A DNA stretch of 64,000 nt, from assembly GCF_040958095.1 (NCBI RefSeq), contig NC_091228.1:6495200-6559199 (forward strand), written 5' to 3'. Below, one piece after another: positions 31,202-41,231 of this stretch. Both the position numbers and the translations under genes were made by a program. The stretch comes from Procambarus clarkii (taxonomy: Eukaryota; Arthropoda; Malacostraca; Decapoda; Cambaridae). A model generated the notes under the pieces. The model saw only the letters and a program-made list of their open reading frames with translations. It had not been told where the DNA came from and searched no databases. The first letter of the stretch is position 1, and each line of letters opens with the position of its first letter.

Positions 31202-31463
31202 GGGGCCAGATTCACGAAAGCACTTACCCAAGCACTTACGAACGTGTACATCTTTCCACAATTTTTGACGGCTTTGGTTACATTTATTAAACAGTTTACA
31301 AGCATGAAAACTCGCCATTCAACTGTTGTTATTGTTATAAACAGCCTCCTGGTGCTTCGGAGCTCATTAACTGTTTAATAATTGGAAACAAAGCCGCCAA
31401 AGATTGAGAAAAGACGTACAGGTTCGTAAATGTTTGCGTAAGTGCTTTCGTGAATCTGGCCCC
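31202..31463. mobile_element. MITE with GGGGCCAGATTCACGAAAGC termini
   Basis: 262 bp with imperfect inverted repeats GGGGCCAGATTCACGAAAGC at the left and GCTTTCGTGAATCTGGCCCC at the right. No coding capacity. It lies immediately downstream of the lipase stop and contains AATAAA on the minus strand, so it may supply the lipase poly(A) signal (inference). Confidence 0.8.
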
Positions 31464-31514
31464 AAATCTGTAATTATCTTGTGTAAATATCAGGTTGATG
31501 CACAAAAGTATTCT

Positions 31515-31731
31515 CTACCTGATACGGAACATGGATGTTATGGAGGCAATGCCAGCGTTCAGTAGTTCAGCGGGGCTACTGTTGTTGTCCAAAGAGGTGA
31601 CTTCCTTGCTGGTGATGTTGTAGCAGGCGGGCGAGGACACCACCTTCACCGTCGCCTCGCTCTCTATCTTCACCACATCCTGACCTTGCTGGTGGCACAT
31701 CACAGCCTCTCTTGGGATGATGCTCACATCA
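31515..31731 (-). CDS. lipase exon 10 (C-terminus, stop)
   Basis: The acceptor is ATGGCAG. It encodes [20 protein letters not shown] and ends FRIR-TAG at 31515. The bases CAG/GTAGAG at the stop could also be a splice donor, so an alternative longer C-terminus cannot be excluded. Confidence 0.85.
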
Positions 31732-34700
31732 CTGCCATAGGAATAAAGAAGTGTAAATAATCACCGAATTATCGTTCCGTTGCAGGCGACGAGTCACAAT
31801 AACGTGGCTGAAGTATGTTGACCAGACCACACACTAGAAGGTGAAGGGACGACGACGTTTCGGTCCGTCCTGGGCCATTCTCAAGTCGATAGTGAATGGC
31901 CCAGGACGGACCGAAACGTCGTCGTCCCTTCAACTTCTAGTCTGGTCAATATCGTTTCGTTTGTTCAGCTTTGGTCACATAGCATTTACATTCATGCATG
32001 TTTAAATACATATCAGCTAGCGAGGATGTAATAAGATCTCTGTATGTTATCTCTAGGAGGGTTAACAAAATGGTATGTGTGTGTGGAGGCTCACCCGGTC
32101 GCTTGGTGGTCGACGCTGACGAAGGACAGCCTGGCCAGGGGCAGACTGGTGTCGCAGAAGAGGACGCAGTAGCTCAGAGGATTGAACATGTCTGCTTCGT
32201 AGGTCCACTGGACGAGGGCCTCACTGGCACTGCTCAAATCCTCGTGGTGGTACAGGAAGAACGAGTACGCCTTCCCGCGGGTGAAGCTAACGGGTCCACT
32301 GAAAGTTAATTTTCTCGTATAATATAAGCTTTATTTGAGCGAAAGTCTATCATCGAAGGTTTGATCAGATAAAAGAGGAGAATAGATTTTGGAACACTAC
32401 TTACTTTGCTGAGAGGTCAAAATCCTGGATGCTGCCATCGTCGGTAATGAAAGACACTTTGACCTTCCCCCTAAGAACTCCCTTCACCGCATCAGGATCC
32501 GCAAACTCCAACACCAACCGGTAATGATACACTGTAGGGGAACACAAACTGGTAAAATTCCAACAGTGATATGATTTCCGTACATCTAGACGATATCTGC
32601 TTTGCCAAAATACAAAACTTCATAAGTATAACCACTCGACTTACGGCAGTAGTTAGGGGGGCCGGCGGTAGAGAGGTAGAAGGTGACGAGGCTCTGGTTC
32701 CCGGCTGGCCACTGGTCCGCATGCAGCCCCAGCTGAGCACAACCGCTTCCGTCGTCCCCACAGCTTGTGCACTTTCCCTACAGAACTCAAAAATATCTTT
32801 ATTATCTTAAATGTAACATAGTTACAGGACTAACATTATATGGAACACAAAACTAATTATCGGATGTTCACTAATACATGACGCCCTCCACTCTTAACAG
32901 GAGAAAACTGGTGCGTTTTAAACACATGAATGTATGGATGATGCTCACGTCCAGATACTGCTGGTAAGACTGGCAGCGGAAGGCCGTGTAGGGACACGTC
33001 GAGAGGATAGAGTCGGTGAAGAGCTTTGGCGCTCTATTATGGTTACATGCGATCAGCTCCTTCTGTGCCGCGTCCAGACCTACAGGAGAGGCTCAGTGAG
33101 ACGACCGAGAAGCTGGACAATAAACTCTATAAAACGATGGGTTATTTAAAGCACGAGAATCACTAAGAAGAAAACTGCTTATTAATCTCTCGCCTATATA
33201 TTGCCTTCGCCTCCTTCCCTCATTACAGTCGACTTGAAAATGGTCCAGGACGGACCGAAACGTCGTCGTCCCTTCACCTTCTAGTGTGTGGTCTGGTCAA
33301 CATACTGCTCTAAAATATACCATACTAATCTTAATATAAGAATCACCTTTATGGACAAGAGTAATGTAGATGTAAGCTTGGTACCGACCTTCGTCGATGC
33401 TGAGGCCGTCGGTGAGGGCTGAGAGAGGAACTCTACTGAGGGAGTCACAGCCTGGTTGACCACGACCGTCGTTTGGATAGAAGTCCAAGTGACCCACCGG
33501 CTGCCGCAGCCCGTAGCCTGGCGACAGACGCACACATTTAGTACTCCTGCTCTGGTAGATGACCCAGGATCTCTTTTTTTTCAAGTACATTAATGCTAAA
33601 AATGCTGCTGCTTCTTTAGAATCACGTACAAGGGTCGGTAGTGGAAACGAACACTGGTCAGTGACTCATTTCAACAATTATCGATTGTTGAACTGTAATT
33701 CAGAGATTGGACTCGTTGCTAGGACATGTGTAGCATTACGATAAATAATATTGTCTTTAGTTAACCTAATAACATTTTCTAAATGCACAACAAATAAAAG
33801 AAAACTAAAATTTAAGGGTATACTTAATAAAAATTTGAATTGTTTTTAATGTGCAGTTACATAATAGAACCTTATAAGCATTTAGGAATAGGCATTCGTT
33901 CCATCGTATTACCCGTTTTATGCACAATCGTTCGATCACATTGCCTGGAGCATATCGTATTGTCTGCTTTATACACAATTCTAACAATTAGAATAACTTT
34001 ACGAATTCATTGTTATCAAACTAGTAAACAAATATGTAGTGTGAAAATATTAAAAAACAAATTTCATATTAATTAAATTCTAATACTGACGTGATCAGAT
34101 CATGAAATTTAGATAAAACAGTCACCTATAACTGTACATTTTCTTTTGTGAAATAATAAAAGAAAGCACCAAGCCGGGGAGACTATGGAGGACCGTCAAT
34201 GTCGTGGGAGATCTAAAATGCACTAAATATCACAGTTTTGGAGAATTAAAGTATTTAAAAAAATAAAACCTGATTACTTTGTATAAATAATATTAATTCA
34301 TTGTAGGGGGGAGGGCAGGAAGCCAGTGTATATATACATTTTAGACTTGTATGTATGTACCTTACCTAAATAAAATTGTATTGTATTGTATTGTATTTGT
34401 ATCGGTCTCTTCCCCTCCCCCCCCAAGACAAGCCGACTCCTGGGTACCTATTTACTGCTTGGTTAACATATTTTCTTCTCTATTTTATAGTTAGCCCGAT
34501 GTAGACGAGAGAAACTATTCCAACTGCGTACCAGTACCCAGGTAGAAGATGGAGTCTGCGTCGGTGTGAATGACGTCGACGAAGAGGGCGTCGGAGGGGT
34601 CCAGACGGACGCTGGCCGGCATGTACTGGAAGAAGGGCTCAGCGGGGTCCAATCCGGTGATCCTCCCCAGTCCAGACACCCGCTCCCCGGCGTACCCTGA

Positions 34701-37081
34701 GGCATTGAGTGCAAGCAATGGTGATCCAGATCACCGTGAACCTGTTCCACAACGTACTCTATTGATTCGCTAAACCAAAGTCTTTGTTTCGCAATTTATG
34801 ACAAAATAAAGGTTTTCAATGATTATAGACATTTTGTTTAAGATTTAAATGGACTGTTAAGAGAAATAATTTTTAAACAATCAGCTTAAAACTGTGTATA
34901 CCAGAAGAGCTTTAGTGTAGTGTCTATTTAGAAGTCTGTATCCTATACCCAAGCTGTGCTAGGCATGATGTTGGTCTGCAGTAATGACCAGTATGATTTA
35001 CCCAACTGCATCATTGGTCGTTAAAATAATCTGTTTAATGCATCTGTTGTATGTTAATTAGAACAAATTATGTTTAAACATGTGTGACAGTAGAATGGTT
35101 TGTAATTCATCTATTGCAGTGGGTTATGACAGCTGTACAATACACCTGCCTGCAGTAAGGTATGAAAGTGACTAGTTTAATGTACTTGTAGTGTGTGTTC
35201 ATCAAGATAGTGACGGCTATAACGCACTTACCTGCAGTGTGAGAGCCAAGGGAGTGACCTATAATATGCACGTCACTTGGATCGAGGCCAACGTTGTCCT
35301 TGAGCCAGTTAATGAAGTGAGCGACCTCGAGGCCGACCACTCGAGTGTTAGCGGTGGCCTGTGAATAGAGGGATTGAGACCCGCCCGACCAGTCCACCGT
35401 CACCACGTTGAAGTCCTCGTACTGCAGGAGGGCTCGAACCATGTCCTGCACGCAAACGTATATTCCCAAGTCAGTGGGTTAAGCGTGCAAAGTTGCAACG
35501 GGATTTATCACATAAGACATTGACAAGCACTAAAACACATACTTTTGCTTTAAGCCAAGCTTCTTTGGGAAAATAATGTTATCCTGAATTTAATAACAAA
35601 TGTATTATTGAAGTAAATGATCTCGAGAAAGATTCACTTCACTTACCAGCATCCACGTTACGCCAGAGTTGTCCAAGAACCCATGAATCAATATCTTAGT
35701 CTTTCTCTTGTGGTTAAAGGTTGTATTGTGGACTTTGGTAAGGTTGGTGGCCTCGAGGGAGGTGCCGAGGCTGTCCTCCTTGGAGTAGACGGTGAAGACG
35801 ACGTGGATCTCCTCCCGGGTGTACGGTGGGAGGTTAAGAGGCCGGTGGATGGGGTGGAAGAAGTCCTCGTGGGTAAAGAGGCAGCCCAGATCCTCGAAGC
35901 AGAGTTCATTGAACTCGTCCTCGCCCTCTCCTGGAATTGACAAAATAAATGTTGCTTCCCTGATCAACTAGGCTGTGATTCATACGTCAGGCTGCAAGCA
36001 GCCTCGTCCAACAGTCTGGTTGACCAGCCCATCAACCAGGAGGCCTGGTCACAGACCGGGGCCGCGGAGATCTTGACCCCCGGAATCACCGCAAGGTAGG
36101 TCCCCTTCAGGGAACCCGAGTACCGAGTATCAAGTGTCCCACCTTAAGATGTAGTCTGCTTGTTCGTCTTCCAGACATCTAGTGCTCCTTAGATTTAGTG
36201 CAGTTTAATTTTACATATTTATCAGTCACACTCGGCTATCTAAACATTATATATTTTATTTAATTTTAGTTATGACAGTTTTTTTAAACTTTGGGCTATT
36301 GATGCATCAAGAACAAATTAATATTAATTTAAGTGTTTCAATTCTAGTTCAATTAATTCCACATGTTATGAATAAAGAACCAGTTCTCTTTCTCCTAAAT
36401 TGTGTATGAATGTAAGGAGAGGAAGTGTGGAGTTTAGGAGCGTCCAGAGAGGAGAGTTCAGTCCCCCACACTGCTATAATAATTAACATTGAATGAGGTG
36501 TGTGGGGCCGAGAGGTGTGTGGGGGCCGAGAGGTGTGTGGGGCTGAGAGGTGTGTGGGGCTGAGAGGTGTGTGGGGCTGAGAGGTGTGTGGGGCTGAGAG
36601 GTGTGTGGGGCTGAGAGGTGTGTGGGGCTGAGAGGTGTGTGGGGCTGAGAGGTGTGTGGGGCTGAGAGGTGTGTGGGGGCTGAGAGGTGTGTGGGGGCTG
36701 AGAGGTGTGTGGGGGCTGAGAGGTGTGTGGGGGGCTGAGAGGTGTGTGGGGAAGGAGGCTGTAAAGATGGTTAAGAGTAAATAATGTTAAAGAACACCTG
36801 GAAGACATGTTCCTTGCATGCGAGTCCAGTGTCTGAACACAGCGTACGAGACCATAAACTGAACCTGAGGAGTACAACTGACTGCTGTTGGTCCTGGGCT
36901 GGAACTGGCTGACGAGCGGCCTGTAGATGGGATGGACAGCAGCCCGCAGGACGTTGCCGATAATAGGTAGGTCGCGCAGGCCGGACATGACGTTGCCAAA
37001 GAAGCCCAGAGAGCTCTCTTGCTCCTGCCCCGTCACCAGGACCACAGCGGCCACCAGGACCACCACCACGGTCCCCATCAT
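31515..37081 (-). CDS. secreted pancreatic-type triacylglycerol lipase (10 exons, complete)
   Basis: It hydrolyses acylglycerol esters, probably as a secreted digestive enzyme. Exons in order: 37081-36865, 35930-35647, 35445-35232, 34696-34538, 33517-33389, 33079-32949, 32777-32645, 32531-32405, 32298-32095, 31731-31515. All phases agree: 1815 nt, 604 residues plus stop. A hydrophobic signal peptide spans residues 1-18. The catalytic triad is Ser232 (GHSLG), Asp255 (GLDPAEP) and His348 (ACNHNRA). A lid loop lies between Cys315 and Cys346. [12 protein letters not shown] at about 380-391 precedes the PLAT domain (about 410-600). The order and spacing follow the animal pancreatic lipase family, whose members are usually about 465 residues. 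The excess comes from about 65 residues between signal peptide and the CFEDLGC motif, a longer lid and a longer C-terminus. Confidence 0.93.
31788..31952. mobile_element. foldback element (CGACGTTTCGGTCCGTCC family)
   Basis: TTGACCAGACCACACACTAG and ACGACGTTTCGGTCCGTCCT are followed after 22 bp by their reverse complement, forming a hairpin of about 65 bp per arm. The left end CGACGAGTCACAATAACGTG matches the end of the element at 41332-41886. It lies in lipase intron 9. Confidence 0.85.
32095..32298 (-). CDS. lipase exon 9 (PLAT domain)
   Basis: The acceptor is AACTTTCAG and the donor is CGG/GTGAGC. It encodes [20 protein letters not shown] and a later YCVLFCD segment. Phases fit both neighbours. 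Confidence 0.88.
32405..32531 (-). CDS. lipase exon 8 (PLAT domain)
   Basis: The acceptor is CCCTACAG and the donor is GCAAA/GTAAGT. It encodes [17 protein letters not shown] and [12 protein letters not shown], beta-strands of the PLAT/LH2 domain. Confidence 0.88.
32645..32777 (-). CDS. lipase exon 7 (end of hydrolase domain)
   Basis: The acceptor is TTCTGTAG and the donor is TGCC/GTAAGT. It encodes [17 protein letters not shown], a cysteine-rich segment typical of pancreatic lipases, then the first PLAT strand ([16 protein letters not shown]). Confidence 0.9.
32949..33079 (-). CDS. lipase exon 6 (catalytic His)
   Basis: The acceptor is CCTGTAG and the donor is [30 protein letters not shown] holds the lid-closing Cys346 and catalytic His348. 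Confidence 0.92.
33224..33303. mobile_element. solo arm of the foldback element
   Basis: TCGACTTGAAAATGGTCCAG through GTGTGGTCTGGTCAACAT, one arm only, in lipase intron 5. Confidence 0.8.
33389..33517 (-). CDS. lipase exon 5 (HLDFYPN and lid start)
   Basis: The acceptor is GCCAG and the donor is CGAAG/GTCGGT. It contains [19 protein letters not shown]; the final Cys opens the lid loop. Confidence 0.92.
33600..34480. other. lipase intron 4, AT-rich, no exon seen
   Basis: AT-rich sequence without coding signals. A LINE tail (GTACCTTACCTAAATAAA) with repeated ATTGTATTGTATTGTAT is at 34350-34395. A SINE-body fragment (CTGGGTACCTATTTACTGC) is at 34438-34465. Confidence 0.5.
34538..34696 (-). CDS. 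lipase exon 4 (catalytic Asp)
   Basis: The acceptor is GCCTCAG. It contains [14 protein letters not shown] with catalytic Asp255 and [15 protein letters not shown]. The donor was chosen as CTGG/GTACTG because it gives [15 protein letters not shown], matching the family length; a second GT nine bases downstream would add three residues. Confidence 0.92.
35232..35445 (-). CDS. lipase exon 3 (nucleophile elbow)
   Basis: The acceptor is GCGTGCAG and the donor is CTGCAG/GTAAGT. It contains [10 protein letters not shown], the [10 protein letters not shown] block and [14 protein letters not shown] with catalytic Ser232. Confidence 0.95.
35647..35930 (-). CDS. lipase exon 2
   Basis: The acceptor is ATTCCAG and the donor is ATGCTG/GTAAGT. 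It carries [26 protein letters not shown] and [12 protein letters not shown], the conserved N-terminal beta-sheet and oxyanion-side HGF motif of pancreatic lipases. Confidence 0.93.
35968..36140 (+). mobile_element. LINE C-terminal/3' fragment
   Basis: TAGGCTGTGATTCATACGTC and CAACCAGGAGGCCTGGTCAC recur in altered form at 44650-44765. A frame reads [14 protein letters not shown], typical of the C-terminus of CR1-type LINE proteins. It is in lipase intron 1. Confidence 0.5.
36492..36760. repeat. 17-bp minisatellite in lipase intron 1
   Basis: About 15 units of GTGTGTGGGGCTGAGAG with small length variants (GGGGG). G-rich on the plus strand. The lipase exon 1 frame reads through it as HTSQP repeats, but the donor at 36864 excludes it. 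Confidence 0.95.
36865..37081 (-). CDS. lipase exon 1 (signal peptide and N-terminal extension)
   Basis: It starts with two consecutive ATGs (37081 and 37078); either could be used. [18 protein letters not shown] is a signal peptide, followed by a linker without cysteines. The donor is CCTCAG/GTTCAG, in phase 1 with exon 2. The frame runs open into the downstream intronic minisatellite, which is not coding. Confidence 0.85.
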
Positions 37082-37143
37082 GGCTGGCCAGTCCCTACTG
37101 CTGGTCCTGAAGGAGGAAGAACTGGCGTCAAGACCCGCAGCTC

Positions 37144-37182
37144 TGACCAGAAACTATTCAACAGGCATTACTCTATTTTATA
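37144..37182 (-). promoter_or_regulatory. candidate lipase core promoter
   Basis: TATAAAAT lies on the minus strand at 37182-37175, about 95 bp upstream of the start codon. A TCAG initiator-like tetramer ends near 37143. The spacing is slightly long for a canonical TATA-to-start distance, so the exact transcription start is uncertain. Confidence 0.4.
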
Positions 37183-37290
37183 AGATTCTAAGTTAAGAAC
37201 TAAAAACTAAATTTACATAATTAAGAATTTAATAGAGTAAAATTGCTACCAAGACACACCAACCCATAAATCTTAAAAGAATTACCAATG

Positions 37291-37452
37291 CCCCCCTGTT
37301 CACCTAGCAGTAAATAGGTACCTGGGAGTTAGACAGCTGCTACGGGCTGCTTTCTGGGGGGTGTGCGTGTGAAAATTAGGATTAAGGACTTGCTCGAAAC
37401 GCTATATGCGTGCTAGTGGCTGTACAGGAATGAATGTATATACGTGTATATA

Positions 37453-37487
<35 letters not shown>

Positions 37488-37490
37488 AAG
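37291..37490 (+). mobile_element. chimeric SINE: Thr-type body with GATTAAGGAC tail
   Basis: The 5' part matches the body of the tRNA-Thr SINEs (CACCTAGCAGTAAATAGGTA, GGGCTGCTTTCTGGGG). It then switches to AGGATTAAGGACTTGCTCGA and a (TAAA)n tail, which belong to the other SINE/LINE family. It lies just upstream of the lipase gene. Confidence 0.6.
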
Positions 37491-38204
37491 AATTGACGAG
37501 GAATCTTTTCCGTCATGGACTATTATTATCAAGTCGTCAGTTCCTTTACTTTCAGGTCTGTGGGTTGAATGTCGAATTTTCACCCACATTATTGTGACAT
37601 TTTCTGCTATTGTTAATAATTGCCATCTGGTGTTGGCCACGGCAGCTTTATAGAAAACGTGAGAAAGAAACAGCGAGTGTGACACACATGTGTGTGTACG
37701 AGTGTGACACACACACGTGTACGTGTGTGTGTAGTGCCCGGTGTTCACAGTCGTAAACACTGGGGTACCAAATGACTGTTCGAAACAATTGAACATTATC
37801 ATTGGTCCAAGTGTTGAACACGAGCGAGATGCTGTAGTGTTTTCAGCTGCATGTTCACTTGTAATGAGAAATAACTTACACAACTCATTATATACATTTA
37901 ACTTCGCTATAACACGAACACTGCGTCACCCGACCCCTCCACAGGAGTTTCGTGACGTCATGTAAAAGGTGGTCACTTTAGGCCAAGAGAAGTCACAGTC
38001 CCAAAGTGTTGTTTTTTTCCTTAACTTCAGTCCCAGGCGCAAATGGCAGGCCGTTCAGCACTGTATTAACTCCCATAATTGATGCGTTTAACAGCGTGGT
38101 TGGCATTCACAGCACGAACAGGCTTTCTAGGGCGTTTCTCAAGTCCCTTTCCCTGTACACGAAATGCATATTCAGGAGGCTGACGGACTCGCCGAGACCT
38201 GAAG

Positions 38205-38805
38205 TGCGTGGCCTCTGGAGCGCCCCAAGACCTGCAGTGCGTGCATGGCCTCTGGAGCGCCCCGAGACCTGCAGTGCGTGCATGGCCTCTGGAGCGCCCC
38301 AAGACCTGCAGTGCGTGCATGGCCTCTGGAGCGCCCCAAGACCTGCAGTGCGTGCATGGCCTCTGGAGCGCCCCAAGACCTGCAGTGCGTGCATGGCCTC
38401 TGGAGCGCCCCAAGACCTGCAGTGCGTGCATGGCCTCTGGAGCGCCCCGAGACCTGCAGTGCGTGCATGGCCTCTGGAGCGCCCCAAGACCTGCAGTGCG
38501 TGCATGGCCTCTGGAGCGCCCCAAGACCTGCAGTGCGTGCATGGCTTCTGGAGCGCCCCAAGACCTGCAGTGCGTGCATGGCCTCTGGAGCGCCCCAAGA
38601 CCTGCAGTGCGTGCATGGCCTCTGGAGCGCCCTGAGACCTGCAGTGCGTGCATGGCCTCTGGAGCGCCCCGAGACCTGTAGTGCGTGCATGGCCTCTGGA
38701 GCGCCCCGAGACCTGCAGTGCGTGCATGGCCTCTGGAGCGCCCCGAGACCTGTAGTGCGTGCATGGCCTCTGGAGCGCCCCAAAACCTGCAGTGCATGGC
38801 GACTC
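38205..38805. repeat. 37-bp minisatellite, about 16 units
   Basis: Unit GCGTGCATGGCCTCTGGAGC followed by GCCCCAAGACCTGCAGT. Point variants (AAGACC/GAGACC, CTGCAG/CTGTAG) are interspersed. No stop occurs in most frames, so long periodic frames on both strands are artefacts. It lies 1.1 kb upstream of the lipase. Confidence 0.95.
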
Positions 38806-39287
38806 CCTCTCAACATGGTGGCATAACATTCTCATTAGTAGTGAGGGTGGCCATGGAGGGAGAGCCTTCAACAGTAAGCTCCCTGACCACTAGTGGGGGA
38901 GAAAGCGAGGCAGCCACACGTATGGCTGATGATTGGCTCAACAACAACAACAGTCACGAGTGTTGTGATGAACTCCCAAGTCTGCCTCTGCTGCCGTTTG
39001 TTCCTGCACTGTTTATCTTGACTCTAAGGAGCGATACATTTCAATTAATTTGAATCCAAGTTGATTAATGCCTCTCTGTGGAAACCTTTGTACTGCCGGG
39101 ACAACAAACATTTTATTGTATTTAATATCCAATTACAAATTTCACAAGATCAAAATAAATATGAATATTGCGTTGTAGTAGTTGACTCAAGTGTATAATT
39201 GTAAAAGTAAATTGTATTTTCAGAGCACTTCACCTGGTGAAGTGCTCATATATCCTTGTAGTACATGTCACAACTTTTTTTGCACTT

Positions 39288-39515
39288 CGGGCTCACCATA
39301 GCCCGGGCTACCCGCCCCGCTCCTGTGCCAGGTAAGTTACGGGCTCACCATAGCCCGTGCTACTTGCCCCGCTCCTGTGCCAGGTAAGTTACGGGCTCAC
39401 CATAGCCCGTGCTACTTGCCCCGCTCCTGTGCCAGGTAAGTTACGGGCTCACCATAGCCCGTGCTACTCGGAATCTGTTCCGAGTAGCTGAATCTATAAC
39501 AACAGTCACAACTTT
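39288..39515 (+). repeat. 52-bp tandem repeat of the GGGCTCACCATAGCCC family
   Basis: Three to four copies of CGGGCTCACCATAGCCCG followed by TGCTACTTGCCCCGCTCC and CAGGTAAGTTA. The last copy ends in TCCGAGTAGCTGAATCTA. Related single copies are at 43850-43960 (reverse) and 49850-49910. Confidence 0.85.
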
Positions 39516-39789
39516 AGAAAACGGCCTACGGCTTACAGTATCGTACCAGGCGAAGCTGTCTTGTGCAAGATTGACTTCAGCTAGGAATGTGGGAGGAGCT
39601 TACAGCCGTGGATATGTTGACCTCTGAATCGTTATTAAAGAAACTTGCTCACCTTAACCCCCTCCCCCCTTCCCACCCTCACGTCTGGGCGATGCTACTT
39701 ATTGTCTTGGCGATGTAGTGCTTGAGTTAGTCTCTCTCCACTTCTCTCGCGTCTGTGTGTACCCGGAGAAGCTTCAGTCAACTAGGAAG

Positions 39790-39851
39790 CGAAGATAGAA
39801 CACATTGAGAAAAAATTTGCGTGATTTTTTTCTCAATATGTTCCCTCTTCG
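39790..39851. ncRNA. hairpin of pre-miRNA size (candidate only)
   Basis: CGAAGATAGAACACATTGAG pairs with CTCAATATGTTCCCTCTTCG through an intervening A6/T6 stretch. This gives a stem of about 27 bp with few mismatches and a loop of about 6-8 nt (GCGTGA). No repeat copy was noticed in the window. Expression is unknown; it could also be a MITE relic. Confidence 0.3.
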
Positions 39852-40084
39852 AGTGTAAAAGATGCGATGCTACGCGTGGTGCTAGTTACCTTGACCCTCT
39901 GTGGTGGAAAGTGAAGCTACTGGCAGGTGGACAAATAGCAACATAGCGCTCTAGTGAGCGCAGGCAGTAGCGGCTGGGACGCTGCCCGCTGCTACACTGT
40001 CGCCGGGACAACAACAACCAGTCTTGGGTATATATATTGCGGAGAACAAGCAAATCACAATTACGAAAACGAAGTGTGTGGCAG

Positions 40085-40285
40085 TGTTGGGGGGGGGGAG
40101 GAGTGTTGGAGGGGGAGGAGTGTTGGAGAGGGGGGGGGGCAAGTAGGGAAGGGGAGGAAGAGTTGTGGGGGAGAGTGTTGGAGGGGGAGAGTGTTGGATG
40201 GGGGAGGAGTGTTGGAGGGGGGGAGGAGTGTTGGAGGGGGGGAGGAGTGTTGGAGGGGGGGAGGAGTGTTGGAGGGGGAGCTAAT
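40085..40285 (+). repeat. G-rich minisatellite (GTGTTGGAGGGGGAGGA)
   Basis: Several units of 17-21 bp with G runs of 4-9, capable of forming G-quadruplexes on the plus strand. Confidence 0.85.
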
Positions 40286-40485
40286 TACTACAACAGTCTT
40301 ACTTATATATGTGCTACATCTTTCAGTGACATGAGTGAGGACAGGTGTGTGACAGATCCGTACACACGTGAATGTGAAGTCACTACTAACATGATGTGAA
40401 TGAAGTGAAGTCAAGTACATGTACACAAGTGGAGTTACCAACAATGTATGGAAAAAAATACAGTCGTTATGTAAGTGGAATACAT

Positions 40486-40620
40486 CACGTCACTAGTGAC
40501 GTGAATTCACAAGTGATGTATATGAAGTGTGTGACGTCACTCATCTCCCTTAATAAGTTGTGACGTCGGCAGTGAAGGACGTGACAGATATGACGTCAGT
40601 GATTAACGTGAAAGGTGTGA
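40486..40620. promoter_or_regulatory. cluster of CRE-like TGACGTC motifs
   Basis: The perfect 18-bp palindrome CACGTCACTAGTGACGTG at 40486-40503 is followed by GTGACGTCAC (about 40541), GTGACGTCGG (about 40560) and ATGACGTCAG (about 40591). It may only be a degenerate repeat. Confidence 0.3.
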
Positions 40621-40899
40621 AGTCAGCAGTGATGCGTTTCAGAACCAATAAAGGCGAAAAAAAACTAATCGCAATCCACGATTCATGCGCAATCTGTCGT
40701 CGCAATTTTTGTTTTGTTTACCAAATGCGCTGACAATAAGGAAATAGAAAACTGGACGTTTATATTAAAATTAAGTCTCCCATTTTCTTTGCTATGGAAA
40801 GGGACCAGTTATTGCCTCGTACGGGCCAATAGGCCTTCTGCAGTTACTTTGTTCTTAAGATACAGGGATAGATAACAGGATAGTTAGTGCCACCAACCC

Positions 40900-40990
40900 T
40901 GTGCCACACCTGCATCTTGGGAGGCCCCATACCTGCATCTTGGAGGGCCCCCACCTGCATCTTGGGAGGGCCCACACCTGCATCTTGAGG
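40900..40990. repeat. short tandem repeat CACCTGCATCTTGGGAGG
   Basis: Four units of about 21-23 bp (CACACCTGCATCTTGGGAGG) with variants. Confidence 0.75.
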
Positions 40991-41231
40991 GCGGTGTGGG
41001 TGAGGCTTGTGCCTCCCTTCGTCAGCTTGGGACGACATGAACTCCCTCTGGATTCCACAACCCGCGAAAGGTAATGCTATTTATTTCAATTTCTTTGTAA
41101 TATTGGAGGCCAAGTATGTATGTTTACTATTTGTGTCTGCAACATCGAGCTATTAGCTCTTGGACTCCGCCTTTCTACTCTATTTTGTTCCTCTATTATA
41201 TTTGCTATATATTTCAACACACGCATCCCAA

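Noticed and set aside
36458..36864. Lipase exon 1 extended into a His/Pro/Thr-rich tail
   Set aside because: The CCTCAG/GTTCAG donor at 36865 gives an exact phase match to exon 2; the tail is an intronic minisatellite.
38066..38871. Overlapping frames of up to about 250 residues on both strands
   Set aside because: A stop-free 37-bp tandem unit explains all of them; no codon bias, start context or domain.
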